A stretch of DNA of 64,000 nucleotides, taken from NCBI RefSeq assembly GCF_001677335.1, contig NZ_LZYB01000002.1:186001-250000 (forward strand), read 5' to 3'. Shown piece after piece: positions 35,754 through 44,782 of this stretch. The notes beneath the pieces are model-generated. The model worked only from the letters and a program-made list of their open reading frames with translations. It searched no databases and was not told the origin of the DNA. The translations under genes and the position numbers were made by a program. Positions within the stretch are counted from its first letter, which is position 1. The number at the start of each line of letters is the position of its first letter. This DNA comes from Erythrobacter dokdonensis DSW-74 (GTDB taxonomy: Bacteria; Pseudomonadota; Alphaproteobacteria; Sphingomonadales; Sphingomonadaceae).

Positions 35754-36440
35754 TTATTCCCCTTTGCTTTCTTCGCTCTTGCCGAGCGCCTTCTTCATGG
35801 CGGCCAGTTCGTCGTCGATCGCGTCCGAACCGGCGAGGGCTGCAATTTCATCGGCGAGCGACGGGGTCTTGTCTTCTGCAATCTGCAAGGCGTCGGCGCG
35901 GCCCTCGGCATAGTCGACGCGGCGTTCGAGCTGGTCGAAGCGGGCCAGCGCTTCGTCGGTGCGCTCGGTGCTCATCAGGGTGCGCAGCTTGACCCGGTTC
36001 TCGGCGCTTTCGAGGCGCGCGGCGATCGCGGTCTGGCGGCTGCGCGCCTCGCGCAGGCGGTGCTGCAACTTCTGGATGTCGTCCTCATAGGCGCGCAGCG
36101 CATCGTCGAGCACGGCGATCTCGGTCTTGAGCTGGTCGGCCATGTCACCGGCCTTCTTCTTTTCGACCAGCGCGGCGCGGGCGAGATCCTCGCGATCCTT
36201 CGACAGGGCAAGCTGCGCCTTCTCGGCCCAGTCGGCCTGAAGCTTGTCGAGCTTCACGCAGTGGCGGTGCATTTCTTTCTGGTCGGCGATGGTGCGTGCC
36301 GCGCTGGCCCGGACTTCGACCAGGGTTTCCTCCATTTCGAGGATGATCATCCGGATCATCTTGGCCGGATCATCGGCCTTGTCGAGCATGTCGTTGAAAT
36401 TGGCGGCAATGATGTCGCGGGTGCGGCTGAAAATGCCCAT
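35754..36440 (-). CDS. pspA: Phage shock protein A (ESCRT-III-like membrane-stress effector)
   Basis: A 228-residue PspA/IM30-family protein that coats stressed inner membrane and, in E. coli, inhibits PspF. The N-terminal amphipathic helix MGIFSRTRDIIAANFNDMLD and the PAKMIRMIILEMEETLVEVR segment are diagnostic; the rest is the long helical hairpin. ATG 36440 has GGAG ten bases upstream. The same frame is open upstream to ATG 36719, which would give a 321-residue form with a 93-residue Pro/Arg-rich extension. The short form is preferred because the amphipathic helix normally sits at the N-terminus. Confidence 0.93.
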   Translation of the reverse strand: MGIFSRTRDIIAANFNDMLDKADDPAKMIRMIILEMEETLVEVRASAARTIADQKEMHRHCVKLDKLQADWAEKAQLALSKDREDLARAALVEKKKAGDMADQLKTEIAVLDDALRAYEDDIQKLQHRLREARSRQTAIAARLESAENRVKLRTLMSTERTDEALARFDQLERRVDYAEGRADALQIAEDKTPSLADEIAALAGSDAIDDELAAMKKALGKSEESKGE

Positions 36441-36719
36441 GAAGGCTACTCCATCGAGAAAGGCGGTGACGCGGTCCCGGTCGGCGACTCGGGGGCCATC
36501 GGCACCATTGGTGCGGGCGCGAGACTGCGTCGGGGTGGGGCTGCGGCGCAAGGCTTCGATTTCCTCGTCGAGCCGCGACAGCCGCCCTGTGGCAGTCGTA
36601 CGGGAGGGTTGGGCCGGAGCGTCGCTGCTCAGGTCGACGCGGGTGGGGCGTGCGTCACCGGCAGCATCTGCGGGGGGGACACTACGCTCCGGCCCAAGGG
36701 GATCACGGGGGCTGCCCAT
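36441..36719 (-). other. In-frame coding-like extension upstream of PspA
   Basis: ATG 36719 lies one base after the stop of the preceding small gene and the frame runs without a stop into pspA. The 93 codons have mostly G/C third positions and include SRLDEEIEALRRSP, similar to the EIEALR tails of the PspB-like proteins of this operon. It could encode an N-terminally extended PspA isoform or be a degraded gene fused to pspA. Confidence 0.5.
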
Positions 36720-36720
36720 A

Positions 36721-36906
36721 TCAGGCGATCTCGATCATTGCGCCGCTTTCGGCAGCGGGGTGAGAGAGCGGGGCCGCGCTGGCGGGGCCGGGCTGGATCT
36801 GCGACGACAGAGCGATCATCATCACCATCGCGGCGATACTGGCCATCGCGGCCTGCCCGAGCTTGGTGCTCCAGAAGGTGCCTTCGGCGGTTTTGCGGTT
36901 GATCAT
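36721..36906 (-). CDS. Small membrane protein, first gene of the psp operon, 61 residues
   Basis: ATG 36906 follows a strong GGGGAGG ribosome site and lies about 33 bases after the predicted sigma-54 transcription start. The protein has a basic N-terminus (MINRKTAEGTFWSTKLG), one membrane helix (AAMASIAAMVMMIALSS) and a short outward tail rich in Pro and Ala. No family is recognised. Its position ahead of pspA, under the same promoter, makes it a candidate new Psp component. Confidence 0.75.
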   Translation of the reverse strand: MINRKTAEGTFWSTKLGQAAMASIAAMVMMIALSSQIQPGPASAAPLSHPAAESGAMIEIA

Positions 36907-36949
36907 TTTGGGCCTCCCCAAGTGGTCTGAGTGGTGTTGTCCCTCAAGA

Positions 36950-36965
36950 TGCAATCACTGTGCCA
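36950..36965 (-). promoter_or_regulatory. Sigma-54 promoter of the psp operon
   Basis: On the minus strand TGGCAC-AGTGA-TTGCA, a perfect match to the -24/-12 core with the right 5-base spacer. The predicted start is near 36939, 33 bp before the first gene. It faces away from pspF, as expected for PspF-activated transcription. Confidence 0.9.
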
Positions 36966-37029
36966 AATTCGGAAATAACAAGTAAATCAATATTTTAAGA
37001 TATTTTCATGTAAGCTCCATTGGCCTCTA

Positions 37030-37059
37030 TTGCCAAGCATTGGGAAATTTCCCTATAGA
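37030..37059 (+). promoter_or_regulatory. Probable sigma-70 promoter of pspF with a palindromic operator
   Basis: TTGCCA (37030-37035), an 18-base spacer and TATAGA (37054-37059) fit a -35/-10 promoter reading into pspF. The spacer contains the perfect palindrome GGGAAATTTCCC (37042-37053), a candidate operator or PspF-binding site. The predicted start falls at about the pspF ATG, implying a leaderless mRNA. Confidence 0.5.
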
Positions 37060-37065
37060 TTGGTC

Positions 37066-38115
37066 ATGGAGCGCGAGAGTCAGTTCATCGGCCAGTCGGG
37101 GGCCTTTCTTGATGCCGTCGAGCGTGCCAGCCGAGCGGCGGCGATGAACCGCCCGGTACTGGTCATCGGCGAACGCGGGACAGGCAAGGAACTGATCGCT
37201 GAGCGCCTCCACAGATTGTCCAGTCGATGGGACGAGCCGCTCGTTACCATGAACTGCGCAGCCCTGCCCGAAACCTTGATCGAGGCAGAATTGTTCGGCC
37301 ACGAGGCAGGGGCCTTCACCGGGGCCACCAAGGCGCGTGCCGGCCGCTTCGAGGAGGCCGATCGCGGTACGCTGTTCCTTGACGAACTGGGCACGCTTTC
37401 GATGGGCGCGCAGGAGCGGCTGCTGCGAGCGGTCGAATATGGCGAGGTCACACGCATCGGCGCCTCGCGGCCCATCCGGGTCGATGTGCGCATTGTCGCT
37501 GCCACCAATGACGATCTGCCCGCCCTTGCCACAAGCGGCGAATTCCGCGCTGACCTGCTCGACCGACTGAGCTTCGAGGTCATAACCCTTCCGCCCTTGC
37601 GGGTGCGCGAGGGCGACATTGGCGTTCTGGCGGAATATTTCGGCCGTCGCATGGCTGCCGAGCTCGACTGGCACGGCTGGCCCGGGTTCGCGCCGCATGT
37701 CATGGAACAGCTGGAGAACTACGACTGGCCGGGCAATGTCCGCGAGCTGCGCAACGTGATCGAGCGCGCGGTTTATCGTTGGGCTGATCCTGAAGATCCG
37801 ATAGCGCATGTCCAGTTCGATCCCTTCGACAGCCCCTGGCGCCCGCGTCCGCCCGCTCATCGCGGCAGCGCTCCCGGTGTGGCAAAGCCGGCCGCTGCCG
37901 CGCCGGCGGTCCAGACTCCCCAAGATCTGGATGCCATCGACGATCTGCGCGCGGCGGTTGATGCGCACGAACGCGCGATCCTTGAACATGCGCTGGGCAA
38001 GCATCGCTGGAACCAGCGCCAGACCGCGAGGGCGCTGGGCCTTACCTATGACCAGCTGCGCCACGCGATCCGCAAGCACGGATTGATGGAGGGGCAGGAA
38101 GCGAACGGAGCCTAA
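37066..38115 (+). CDS. pspF: PspF, sigma-54-dependent activator of the psp operon
   Basis: A 349-residue AAA+ enhancer-binding protein without a receiver domain, as in E. coli PspF. Seen: Walker A GERGTGKE, the sigma-54 contact loop GAFTGA within ELFGHEAGAFTGATKARAG, Walker B GTLFLDELG, the WPGNVRELRN segment, and a C-terminal Fis-type helix-turn-helix (RQTARALGLTYDQLRHAIRK). A Pro/Ala-rich linker separates the two. PspA binding normally keeps it inactive. ATG 37066 (MERESQFIG) is the natural start. Confidence 0.96.
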   Translation: MERESQFIGQSGAFLDAVERASRAAAMNRPVLVIGERGTGKELIAERLHRLSSRWDEPLVTMNCAALPETLIEAELFGHEAGAFTGATKARAGRFEEADRGTLFLDELGTLSMGAQERLLRAVEYGEVTRIGASRPIRVDVRIVAATNDDLPALATSGEFRADLLDRLSFEVITLPPLRVREGDIGVLAEYFGRRMAAELDWHGWPGFAPHVMEQLENYDWPGNVRELRNVIERAVYRWADPEDPIAHVQFDPFDSPWRPRPPAHRGSAPGVAKPAAAAPAVQTPQDLDAIDDLRAAVDAHERAILEHALGKHRWNQRQTARALGLTYDQLRHAIRKHGLMEGQEANGA

Positions 38116-38179
38116 CCGCTTGATAAGGATTTGCGGTTATCGCGCATCCTATCCGCCCTGCTGCACCCGAGACGTTTCC

Positions 38180-38473
38180 ATGCGCGCGTTTATCGAGCTT
38201 TTCGAGAACCTCATCAACGGGGTTCGAATCATCATCGGCCTGATTGTTCTGGCGATCATGGGCTTGGGGCTGATGTTCTCTGCAGGCGTCTCTTACGTTG
38301 CTCCCAAGGCTGCCGATTCCTTCGCCGGAAGTGCTGAGCGAGTTGGGAGCAAGGCGATCGAGGCGCGACAGAAAGCGCGCTTTGCCGAGGATATGGCAAA
38401 GGACGGCTGGAGCTACGACGCCACAACCGTTGCGACCGGTCAAGACGGCGTGGATGATGGCTGGGGTGATTAG
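38180..38473 (+). CDS. Small inner-membrane protein of unknown function, 97 residues
   Basis: ATG 38180 begins MRAFIELFENLINGVR, followed by a membrane helix (IIIGLIVLAIMGLGLMF), then a soluble tail (AERVGSKAIEARQKARFAED) and an acidic end. It lies 64 bp after pspF on the same strand and may be transcribed with it. No family is recognised. The frame upstream to 38120 has no conserved features. Confidence 0.65.
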   Translation: MRAFIELFENLINGVRIIIGLIVLAIMGLGLMFSAGVSYVAPKAADSFAGSAERVGSKAIEARQKARFAEDMAKDGWSYDATTVATGQDGVDDGWGD

Positions 38474-38575
38474 GCTCTATTCTCCCGCTTCAATGCGGTA
38501 ATGATTCTGGGGCAGTAGTAATCCTTAGAGCGCGGTTTCGCGGCGCTTTACCACGCGAGCGCAGATTGCGCGGCG

Positions 38576-38983
38576 ATGCCCCATTCTGGCTTCTCTTGCG
38601 AACAGTCGATACTCCCGCCGATCGGACGGCGCGCAGCCGCGCGCCTGCGGCTGGCCATTCCGGCAAGGCTGCGCACCACGCAACGCAATACCGGCTGCGT
38701 GCTGCTCGACCTGTCGTGTACCGGAGCGCGGATCGGGATGGAGGGCCCTCTTGCACCGGGCACCCTGCTTTATCTCGAGATTGCCCGGCTCGACATCTTT
38801 GCCGAAGTCGTCCGGCGCCATCGTGGGCAAGGTGGCGGCGTCAATGGCTTGCTATTCGACCAACCTCTGTCAGGCGACCAAGTGCTGATGGTGCGGCACC
38901 ATGCCGAGACATACGAGCAGCGCCAACACGAAGCCTTTCGCGATCAGGTGCGGCGCTGGGTCAGGGGGGAAGGCCACCTGTGA
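38576..38983 (+). CDS. PilZ-domain protein (probable cyclic di-GMP receptor)
   Basis: A 135-residue single-domain protein. The cyclic di-GMP-binding motifs are present: R-R-x-x-x-R as GRRAAARLRLAIPAR near residue 18, and D-x-S-x-x-G as LLDLSCTGARIGM near 45. The short beta-barrel continues with GTLLYLEIARLDIFAEVVRR. It probably transmits cyclic di-GMP levels to motility or envelope functions; the partner is unknown. Confidence 0.85.
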   Translation: MPHSGFSCEQSILPPIGRRAAARLRLAIPARLRTTQRNTGCVLLDLSCTGARIGMEGPLAPGTLLYLEIARLDIFAEVVRRHRGQGGGVNGLLFDQPLSGDQVLMVRHHAETYEQRQHEAFRDQVRRWVRGEGHL

Positions 38984-39131
38984 GGCAAGCCGTGCGCTGG
39001 GCTCTTGCCAAATCGCGCCGACGCGCCTAATTGACCGCCATCCCGACATTGTCGTGACAAGGTTTGGATGCTGGCGCCGCACGGGGCCGGCCCGAACCGC
39101 GTTGCAATGATGCCACCCTGCTGGAGACCCG

Positions 39132-39695
39132 ATGGCCGATATCGCGCGCCTGACTGCATTGATCGAACCCGAGGCTACCGCGCTCGGTTTCGACCTCGTG
39201 CGCGTGGCGATGCTGCCTTCGGAGGCGGGTGATGGCGGCATGGCGCTACAAATCATGGCCGAGGATCCGGCCACGGGACAGCTGGTAATCGATCAATGCG
39301 CCGCGCTCTCGCGCCGTGTCTCGGATGTGATCGACGCAGCCGAAGAAGCGGGCGAGGTGCTGGTCGAGGGCGCTTACCATCTCGAAGTCTCCTCCCCCGG
39401 CATCGACCGCCCGCTGACCCGCGAGAAAGACTTTACCAACTGGGCCGGACACGAGGCTCGGATTGTCATGCTCAAGGGCTTTGAAGGTCAGCGCGTCAAT
39501 AAGGGACTGCTCCATGGGCTCGAAGGGGGTATGGTGCTTCTCACCGACGCCAAGGCGGGCGATGTGCGCCTGCCGCTCGACCAGATTCATTCGGCCAGGC
39601 TCGTCCTCACCGACGCGCTGATCGCCGCCACCCGTCCGCTGGATGCCAGCGGCGCCGACGAACTCATCGAAGAAGAAGAAAAGGCAGACGACTGA
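39132..39695 (+). CDS. rimP: Ribosome maturation factor RimP
   Basis: A 187-residue protein needed for 30S subunit maturation. The N-terminal domain (LIEPEATALGFDLVRVAML) and the central LEVSSPGIDRPLTREKDF signature are typical. The C-terminus is acidic. It is the first gene of the rimP-nusA-ylxR-infB operon; its stop codon shares a base with the nusA start. Confidence 0.96.
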   Translation: MADIARLTALIEPEATALGFDLVRVAMLPSEAGDGGMALQIMAEDPATGQLVIDQCAALSRRVSDVIDAAEEAGEVLVEGAYHLEVSSPGIDRPLTREKDFTNWAGHEARIVMLKGFEGQRVNKGLLHGLEGGMVLLTDAKAGDVRLPLDQIHSARLVLTDALIAATRPLDASGADELIEEEEKADD

Positions 39696-41323
39696 TGGCC
39701 AGTGCCATTTCCGCCAACAAGGCCGAACTCCTCGCGATTGCCAACGCGGTCGCCTCGGAAAAGATGATCGACAAGTCGATCGTCATCGAGGCGATGGAAG
39801 AGGCGATCCAGAAATCTGCGCGCAACCGCTACGGCGCGGAAAACGATATCCGTGCCAAGCTCGATCCGCTGACCGGCGATCTGACGCTGTGGCGCGTGGT
39901 AGAAGTGGTCGAGGAGGTCGAGGACTACTTCAAGCAGGTCGATTTGAAGCAGGCCGAAAAGCTCCAGCCCGGTGCCAAGGTCGGCGATTTTATCGTCGAT
40001 CCGCTGCCCCCGGTCGATCTCGGCCGCATCGACGCCCAGTCGGCCAAGCAGGTGATCTTCCAGAAGGTCCGTGATGCCGAGCGCGAGCGCCAGTTCGAGG
40101 AATTCAAGGACCGCGCAGGCGAGATCATCACCGGCGTGATCAAGTCGGTCGAATTCGGCCACGTGATCGTCAATCTCGGCCGCGCCGAGGGCGTCATCCG
40201 CCGCGACCAGCAGATCCCGCGCGAGGCCGCCCGTGTGGGCGAGCGCGTGCGTGCGCTGATCACCAAGGTCGAACGCAACAACCGCGGCCCGCAGATCTTC
40301 CTGTCCCGCGCGCACCCGGATTTCATGAAGAAGCTGTTCGCACAGGAAGTTCCCGAAATCTATGATGGCATCATCGAGATCAAGGCCGCTGCCCGCGACC
40401 CGGGCAGTCGCGCCAAGATCGGCGTGATCAGCCATGATTCCAGCATCGATCCGGTTGGCGCCTGCGTCGGCATGAAGGGTAGCCGCGTTCAGGCAGTGGT
40501 GCAGGAATTGCAGGGCGAGAAGATCGACATCATCCCCTGGTCGGAAGACACCGCGACCTTCGTCGTCAACGCGCTCCAGCCCGCTACCGTCAGCCGCGTG
40601 GTGCTCGACGAGGATGACGGCCGCATCGAAGTGGTGGTCCCCGACGAGCAGCTCAGCCTTGCGATCGGCCGCCGCGGCCAGAACGTGCGGCTGGCGAGCC
40701 AGCTCACCGGCCACCAGATCGACATCATGACCGAGGAAGAAGCCTCGGAGAAGCGCTCGAAGGAATTCGCCGAGCGTTCGAAGATGTTCGAGGAAGAGCT
40801 CGACGTCGACGAAACCCTCTCGCAGCTGCTGGTGGCCGAAGGCTTCGCCGAGCTGGAGGAAGTGGCCTATGTCGATCTAGCCGAACTCGCCAGCATCGAA
40901 GGCTTCGACGAGGAACTGGCCGAGGAACTCCAGAGCCGCGCGATCGAAGCGCTCGAGCGCCGCGATGCCGCGTTCCGCGAACAGCGCCGCGCGCTCGGGG
41001 TCGAGGATGCGCTGGCCGATATCCCGCACCTCTCCGAGGAAATGCTGGTCACGCTTGGCAAGGCCGGGATCAAGACGCTCGATGATCTCGCCGATCTCGC
41101 CACCGACGAACTGATCGCCAAGAAGCGCGAGGCGCCGCGGCGTCGCAATACCGCTGACGGTCCGCCGATGCGGCGTCCGCAGCGCGAAGGCGACAAGGGC
41201 GGGGTGCTGGGCGAATACGGCCTTTCCGAAGAGCAGGGCAACGAGATCATCATGGCTGCTCGCGCACACTGGTTCGAGGACGAGCCGACCGAGGAGGCCG
41301 CCGATGCGGACTCCACCCAATGA
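39695..41323 (+). CDS. nusA: Transcription termination/antitermination factor NusA
   Basis: A 542-residue RNA polymerase-binding factor. Domain order: N-terminal RNAP-binding domain (1-125), S1 (about 135-200, [20 protein letters not shown]), two KH domains (with [20 protein letters not shown] and [18 protein letters not shown]), and C-terminal helix-hairpin acidic repeats from about 370. It overlaps rimP by one base and ylxR by 20 bases. Confidence 0.98.
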   Translation: MASAISANKAELLAIANAVASEKMIDKSIVIEAMEEAIQKSARNRYGAENDIRAKLDPLTGDLTLWRVVEVVEEVEDYFKQVDLKQAEKLQPGAKVGDFIVDPLPPVDLGRIDAQSAKQVIFQKVRDAERERQFEEFKDRAGEIITGVIKSVEFGHVIVNLGRAEGVIRRDQQIPREAARVGERVRALITKVERNNRGPQIFLSRAHPDFMKKLFAQEVPEIYDGIIEIKAAARDPGSRAKIGVISHDSSIDPVGACVGMKGSRVQAVVQELQGEKIDIIPWSEDTATFVVNALQPATVSRVVLDEDDGRIEVVVPDEQLSLAIGRRGQNVRLASQLTGHQIDIMTEEEASEKRSKEFAERSKMFEEELDVDETLSQLLVAEGFAELEEVAYVDLAELASIEGFDEELAEELQSRAIEALERRDAAFREQRRALGVEDALADIPHLSEEMLVTLGKAGIKTLDDLADLATDELIAKKREAPRRRNTADGPPMRRPQREGDKGGVLGEYGLSEEQGNEIIMAARAHWFEDEPTEEAADADSTQ

Positions 41324-42095
41324 GCGCCTGACGTCCGACATCGTTGAAGCCCCTCTTCCGGCCACTTCCGGGAGCGAACGGCGCTGCATTCTGTCCGGCG
41401 ACAATGCCCCGCGCGAAGCGCTCGTGCGGCTGGCGATTGCACCTGACGGTCTGGTGCTGCCCGATCCGGCCGGCAAGGCGCCGGGGCGCGGCGCGTGGAT
41501 CGGCGTCAGCCGCGCAGCGCTTGAAACCGCGCTGGCGGAGGGCCATCTCAAGCGGGCGTTGATGCGCGCCTTCAAGGGTGCGCCTCTCACCATTCCCGAT
41601 GATCTGGCCGCGCGTGTCGAAGCTGCGCTGGCACGCCACCTGGCCGACCGGCTTGGGCTGGAACTGCGTTCGGGCAATATCGTGCTTGGCTCCGCCCGGA
41701 TCGAGGAACAGGCCCGCGCCGGACGGCTTGCGGCCTTGCTCCATGCCAGCGATTCCAGCGAGGACGGGCGGCGCAAGCTGGACCAGGCTTGGCGCGTGGG
41801 GCGCGAAGCGGAAGGATCGGGGGAGCGCGGGCTGGTCTTGCCTCTGGACCGCAATGCATTGTCTGTGGCATTGGGCCGCGACAATGTGGTTCACCTCGGC
41901 GTTGCCGGCCATTCCGGCGACATGCGCGCTGCGGCGCGGGTGCTGCAGGCGGTCTTTCGGCTATCGCGTTTTGTCTTCGGCGATCCGGCCGATGCGACCG
42001 CGGACTTGGTGAACAACCACGGTCGGGATGTGCCCGGCCACGGCGATCGGCCTCAGGCTGGCCGTTCGACACATGATGAATACGTGAAGGATTGA
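41304..42095 (+). CDS. ylxR: YlxR (RnpM)/DUF448 protein fused to an L7Ae-like domain
   Basis: A 263-residue protein. Residues 25-100 are the YlxR RNA-binding domain (SERRCILSGDNAPREALVRL and GKAPGRGAWIGVSR). Residues about 115-205 look like an L7Ae/L30e-type RNA-binding fold (LRSGNIVLGSARIEEQARAG). The two-domain form is usual in alphaproteobacteria. In Bacillus YlxR modulates RNase P. It overlaps nusA by 20 bases, and infB follows after 9 bases. Confidence 0.9.
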   Translation: MRTPPNERLTSDIVEAPLPATSGSERRCILSGDNAPREALVRLAIAPDGLVLPDPAGKAPGRGAWIGVSRAALETALAEGHLKRALMRAFKGAPLTIPDDLAARVEAALARHLADRLGLELRSGNIVLGSARIEEQARAGRLAALLHASDSSEDGRRKLDQAWRVGREAEGSGERGLVLPLDRNALSVALGRDNVVHLGVAGHSGDMRAAARVLQAVFRLSRFVFGDPADATADLVNNHGRDVPGHGDRPQAGRSTHDEYVKD

Positions 42096-42104
42096 CGAGC
42101 GATA

Positions 42105-44627
42105 ATGAGCGACGACAACAACCAGCGCCCGCGCAAACCCCTTGGCCTCAAACGGTCGGTCGATGCGGGCGAGGTCAAGCAGACCTTCAGCCACGGCCGC
42201 ACCAACAAGGTGGTGGTCGAGGTGAAGCGCCGCCGTGTGCTCAAGCCGGGCAGCGAGGCTGCTCCGCCGCCGCCGCCTCCGCCGCCCCCGCCGCCGGTCG
42301 CGGCTGCCCCAAAGCCGGCGTCGCGTCCTGCCAAGCCGGCGCCTGCTGGCGAAACCCCGCAGGAGCGCGTCAAGCGGCTCCAGCTCGAGGCTGAGGAAGA
42401 GCGGCTGCGGATGGCAGAGGAAGCGCGCAAGCGCGAGGAGGCCGAAGCCCGCGAGCGCGAGGAGGACGAGCGTCGTCGCGCCGAGGAAAACCGCAAGGCC
42501 GAGGAAGAGGCCGAGCGGCAGCGTGCAGAGGCAGCTGCGAGCGCTCCGACGGATGCCGAAGCGCCGGTCGCGGAACCGGTCGAGGCGGAGACCCCTGCCG
42601 CTCCGGCTGCGCGTCAGGAGGCCGCACCCGCAGCGCGCAAGTTCACGCCGGTCGAGCGCCCCGAACCCAAGCGCCCTGAGAAGAAGAAGAAGGAAGACAA
42701 ACGCGCCGCACCGATCGACGGCGACAAGGACAAGCGCCGTTCGGGCAAGCTGACCGTCACCCGCGCGCTGAACGAGGACGAGGGCCGCCGCGCGCGCAGC
42801 CTCGCCGCCCTCAAGCGTGCCCGCGAGAAGGAGCGTCGCCTGCAGGGCGGCGGCTCGTCCAAACCGCGCGAAAAGCAGGTGCGCGACGTTGTCGTGCCCG
42901 AAGCGATCACGGTGCAGGAACTGGCGAACCGCATGGCCGAAAAGGGCGCGGATCTGGTCAAGGCGCTGTTTTCTATGGGAATGATGGTCACCGTCAACCA
43001 GACCATCGACCAGGATACCGCCGAGTTGCTGGTCGAGGAATTCGGCCACAATATCACCCGCGTTTCCGAAAGCGACGTCGATATCGACACCAGCGAGGAC
43101 ATGGATCCGGAAGAGACCCTGCGTCCGCGTCCGCCGGTGGTGACGATCATGGGTCACGTCGATCACGGCAAGACCAGCCTGCTGGATGCGCTGCGCGGGA
43201 CAGATGTGGTCAAGGGCGAGGCTGGCGGTATCACCCAGCACATCGGCGCCTACCAGATCACCACCAAGGACAAGCAGAAGATCACCTTCCTCGACACCCC
43301 GGGCCACGCCGCCTTCACCGAAATGCGCGCGCGGGGTGCTAACGTGACCGACATCGTGATCCTGGTCGTCGCTGCCGACGACGGTATCATGCCGCAGACG
43401 ATCGAGGCCATCAATCACACCAAGGCCGCAGGCGTCCCCATGATCGTGGCGATCAACAAGTGCGACAAGCCCGAAGCCAATCCGCAGAAGGTGCGCGAGC
43501 GTCTGCTCGAGCACGACGTTATCGTCGAGGCGATGAGCGGTGATGTGCAGGATGTCGAACTCTCGGCCAAGACCGGCGCGGGGCTCGACAAGCTGATCGA
43601 GGCAATCAACCTTCAGGCCGAATTGCTCGAACTGAAGGCTCGCCCCGATCGCGATGCCGATGCCACCGTGATCGAAGCCCAGCTCGACAAGGGTCGTGGG
43701 CCCGTGGCGACCGTGCTGGTCACCCGTGGGACGCTGAAGCGCGGTGACAACTTTGTGGTTGGCACCCAGTCGGGCCGCGTGCGCGCGATCATCGATGACA
43801 AGGGACAACAGCTCAAGGAAGCCGGTCCTTCGATGCCGGTCGAGGTGCTGGGCCTGGGCGGAGTGCCTTCGGCGGGCGATAACCTCACCGTCGTCGAGAG
43901 CGAACAGCGCGCCCGCGAAGTCGCCAAGTATCGTCAGGAAAAGGCTACCGAAAAGCGCACCGCGCTGGCGCCCACCAATTTCGATACCATGTTCAACAAC
44001 CTGGCCTCCAACGTCATCGAATATCCGGTGGTCGTGAAGGCCGACGTGCAGGGCTCGGTCGAAGCGATCGTGAACGCGCTCCACAATCTGTCGAACGACG
44101 AAATCAAGGTGCGCGTGCTCAACGCAGGCGTGGGTGCGATCACCGAGAGCGATGTGCTGCTGGCGGCGGCCTCCAAGGCACCGATCATCGGCTTCAACGT
44201 GCGTCCCAATGCCAAAGCGCGGGACCTCGTGAAGCGCGACGGGGTTCGGATGATGTATTACGATGTCATCTATCACCTCACCGAGGAAGTCGCCAAGGAA
44301 ATGGCCGGCGAGCTCGGGCCGGAGCGGATCGAAACTGTCGTGGGCCGCGCCGAGGTCAAGCAGGTGTTCCCTGCGGGCAAGAAGGACAAGGCGGCAGGTT
44401 TGCTGGTGCTGGAAGGCGCGATCCGCAAGGGTCTGTTCGCGCGTCTTACCCGTCAGGACGTTATCGTGTCGGCCACCAAGATCGCCTCGCTCCGTCGCTT
44501 CAAGGACGATGTCGACGAAGTGCGCGCCGGGCTCGAATGCGGCGTGGTGCTGGAAGACACCAACGACATCAAGCCGGGCGACATGCTCGAAGTCTTCTCG
44601 GTCGAGGAGCGTGAGCGGACGCTGTAG
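42105..44627 (+). CDS. infB: Translation initiation factor IF-2
   Basis: An 840-residue GTPase that places initiator tRNA on the 30S subunit. A long low-complexity N-terminus has a proline run (residues 46-60) and a Glu/Arg-rich helix (90-150). IF2_N follows ([20 protein letters not shown]), then the G domain: [27 protein letters not shown]. Domains II to IV complete it. All GTPase motifs are intact. Confidence 0.98.
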   Translation: MSDDNNQRPRKPLGLKRSVDAGEVKQTFSHGRTNKVVVEVKRRRVLKPGSEAAPPPPPPPPPPPVAAAPKPASRPAKPAPAGETPQERVKRLQLEAEEERLRMAEEARKREEAEAREREEDERRRAEENRKAEEEAERQRAEAAASAPTDAEAPVAEPVEAETPAAPAARQEAAPAARKFTPVERPEPKRPEKKKKEDKRAAPIDGDKDKRRSGKLTVTRALNEDEGRRARSLAALKRAREKERRLQGGGSSKPREKQVRDVVVPEAITVQELANRMAEKGADLVKALFSMGMMVTVNQTIDQDTAELLVEEFGHNITRVSESDVDIDTSEDMDPEETLRPRPPVVTIMGHVDHGKTSLLDALRGTDVVKGEAGGITQHIGAYQITTKDKQKITFLDTPGHAAFTEMRARGANVTDIVILVVAADDGIMPQTIEAINHTKAAGVPMIVAINKCDKPEANPQKVRERLLEHDVIVEAMSGDVQDVELSAKTGAGLDKLIEAINLQAELLELKARPDRDADATVIEAQLDKGRGPVATVLVTRGTLKRGDNFVVGTQSGRVRAIIDDKGQQLKEAGPSMPVEVLGLGGVPSAGDNLTVVESEQRAREVAKYRQEKATEKRTALAPTNFDTMFNNLASNVIEYPVVVKADVQGSVEAIVNALHNLSNDEIKVRVLNAGVGAITESDVLLAAASKAPIIGFNVRPNAKARDLVKRDGVRMMYYDVIYHLTEEVAKEMAGELGPERIETVVGRAEVKQVFPAGKKDKAAGLLVLEGAIRKGLFARLTRQDVIVSATKIASLRRFKDDVDEVRAGLECGVVLEDTNDIKPGDMLEVFSVEERERTL

Positions 44628-44662
44628 TCCGTCGCGTTCCCGACTTCCGGCGCGGAGTTTGC

Positions 44663-44782
44663 ATGCCTTATAGACCAAACAAGTGGCCTAGATATGCTGT
44701 CGCGGTCGGCTTGGCACCGGTCGCTTTGGTCATGCTCTTGTTCGGCCTTTTTGTGCTCTGGGGCACCGGGGTGGGGCTGTGA
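44663..44782 (+). CDS. Small single-helix membrane protein, 39 residues
   Basis: A short frame between infB and the thioesterase gene: MPYRPNKWPRYAVAVGLAPV and then a strongly hydrophobic helix (ALVMLLFGLFVLWGTGV). Its stop overlaps the GTG start of the next gene (GTGA). A basic N-terminus plus one helix and the coupling support a real gene. It is too short for routine gene calling. Function is unknown. Confidence 0.6.
   Translation: MPYRPNKWPRYAVAVGLAPVALVMLLFGLFVLWGTGVGL

Noticed and set aside
36441..36719. Separate gene upstream of pspA
   Set aside because: There is no stop between it and pspA, so it cannot be a separate gene as it stands; it is kept as a possible PspA extension.
42241..42300. 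CCG/CCT repeat tract in infB as a possible repeat element
   Set aside because: It encodes the proline run of the IF-2 N-terminus, a common low-complexity linker, not a mobile or CRISPR repeat.
41961..44678. Minus-strand 905-codon frame opposite infB
   Set aside because: Antisense shadow caused by high GC and strong codon bias of infB; the His/Leu/Arg-rich product has no recognisable features.
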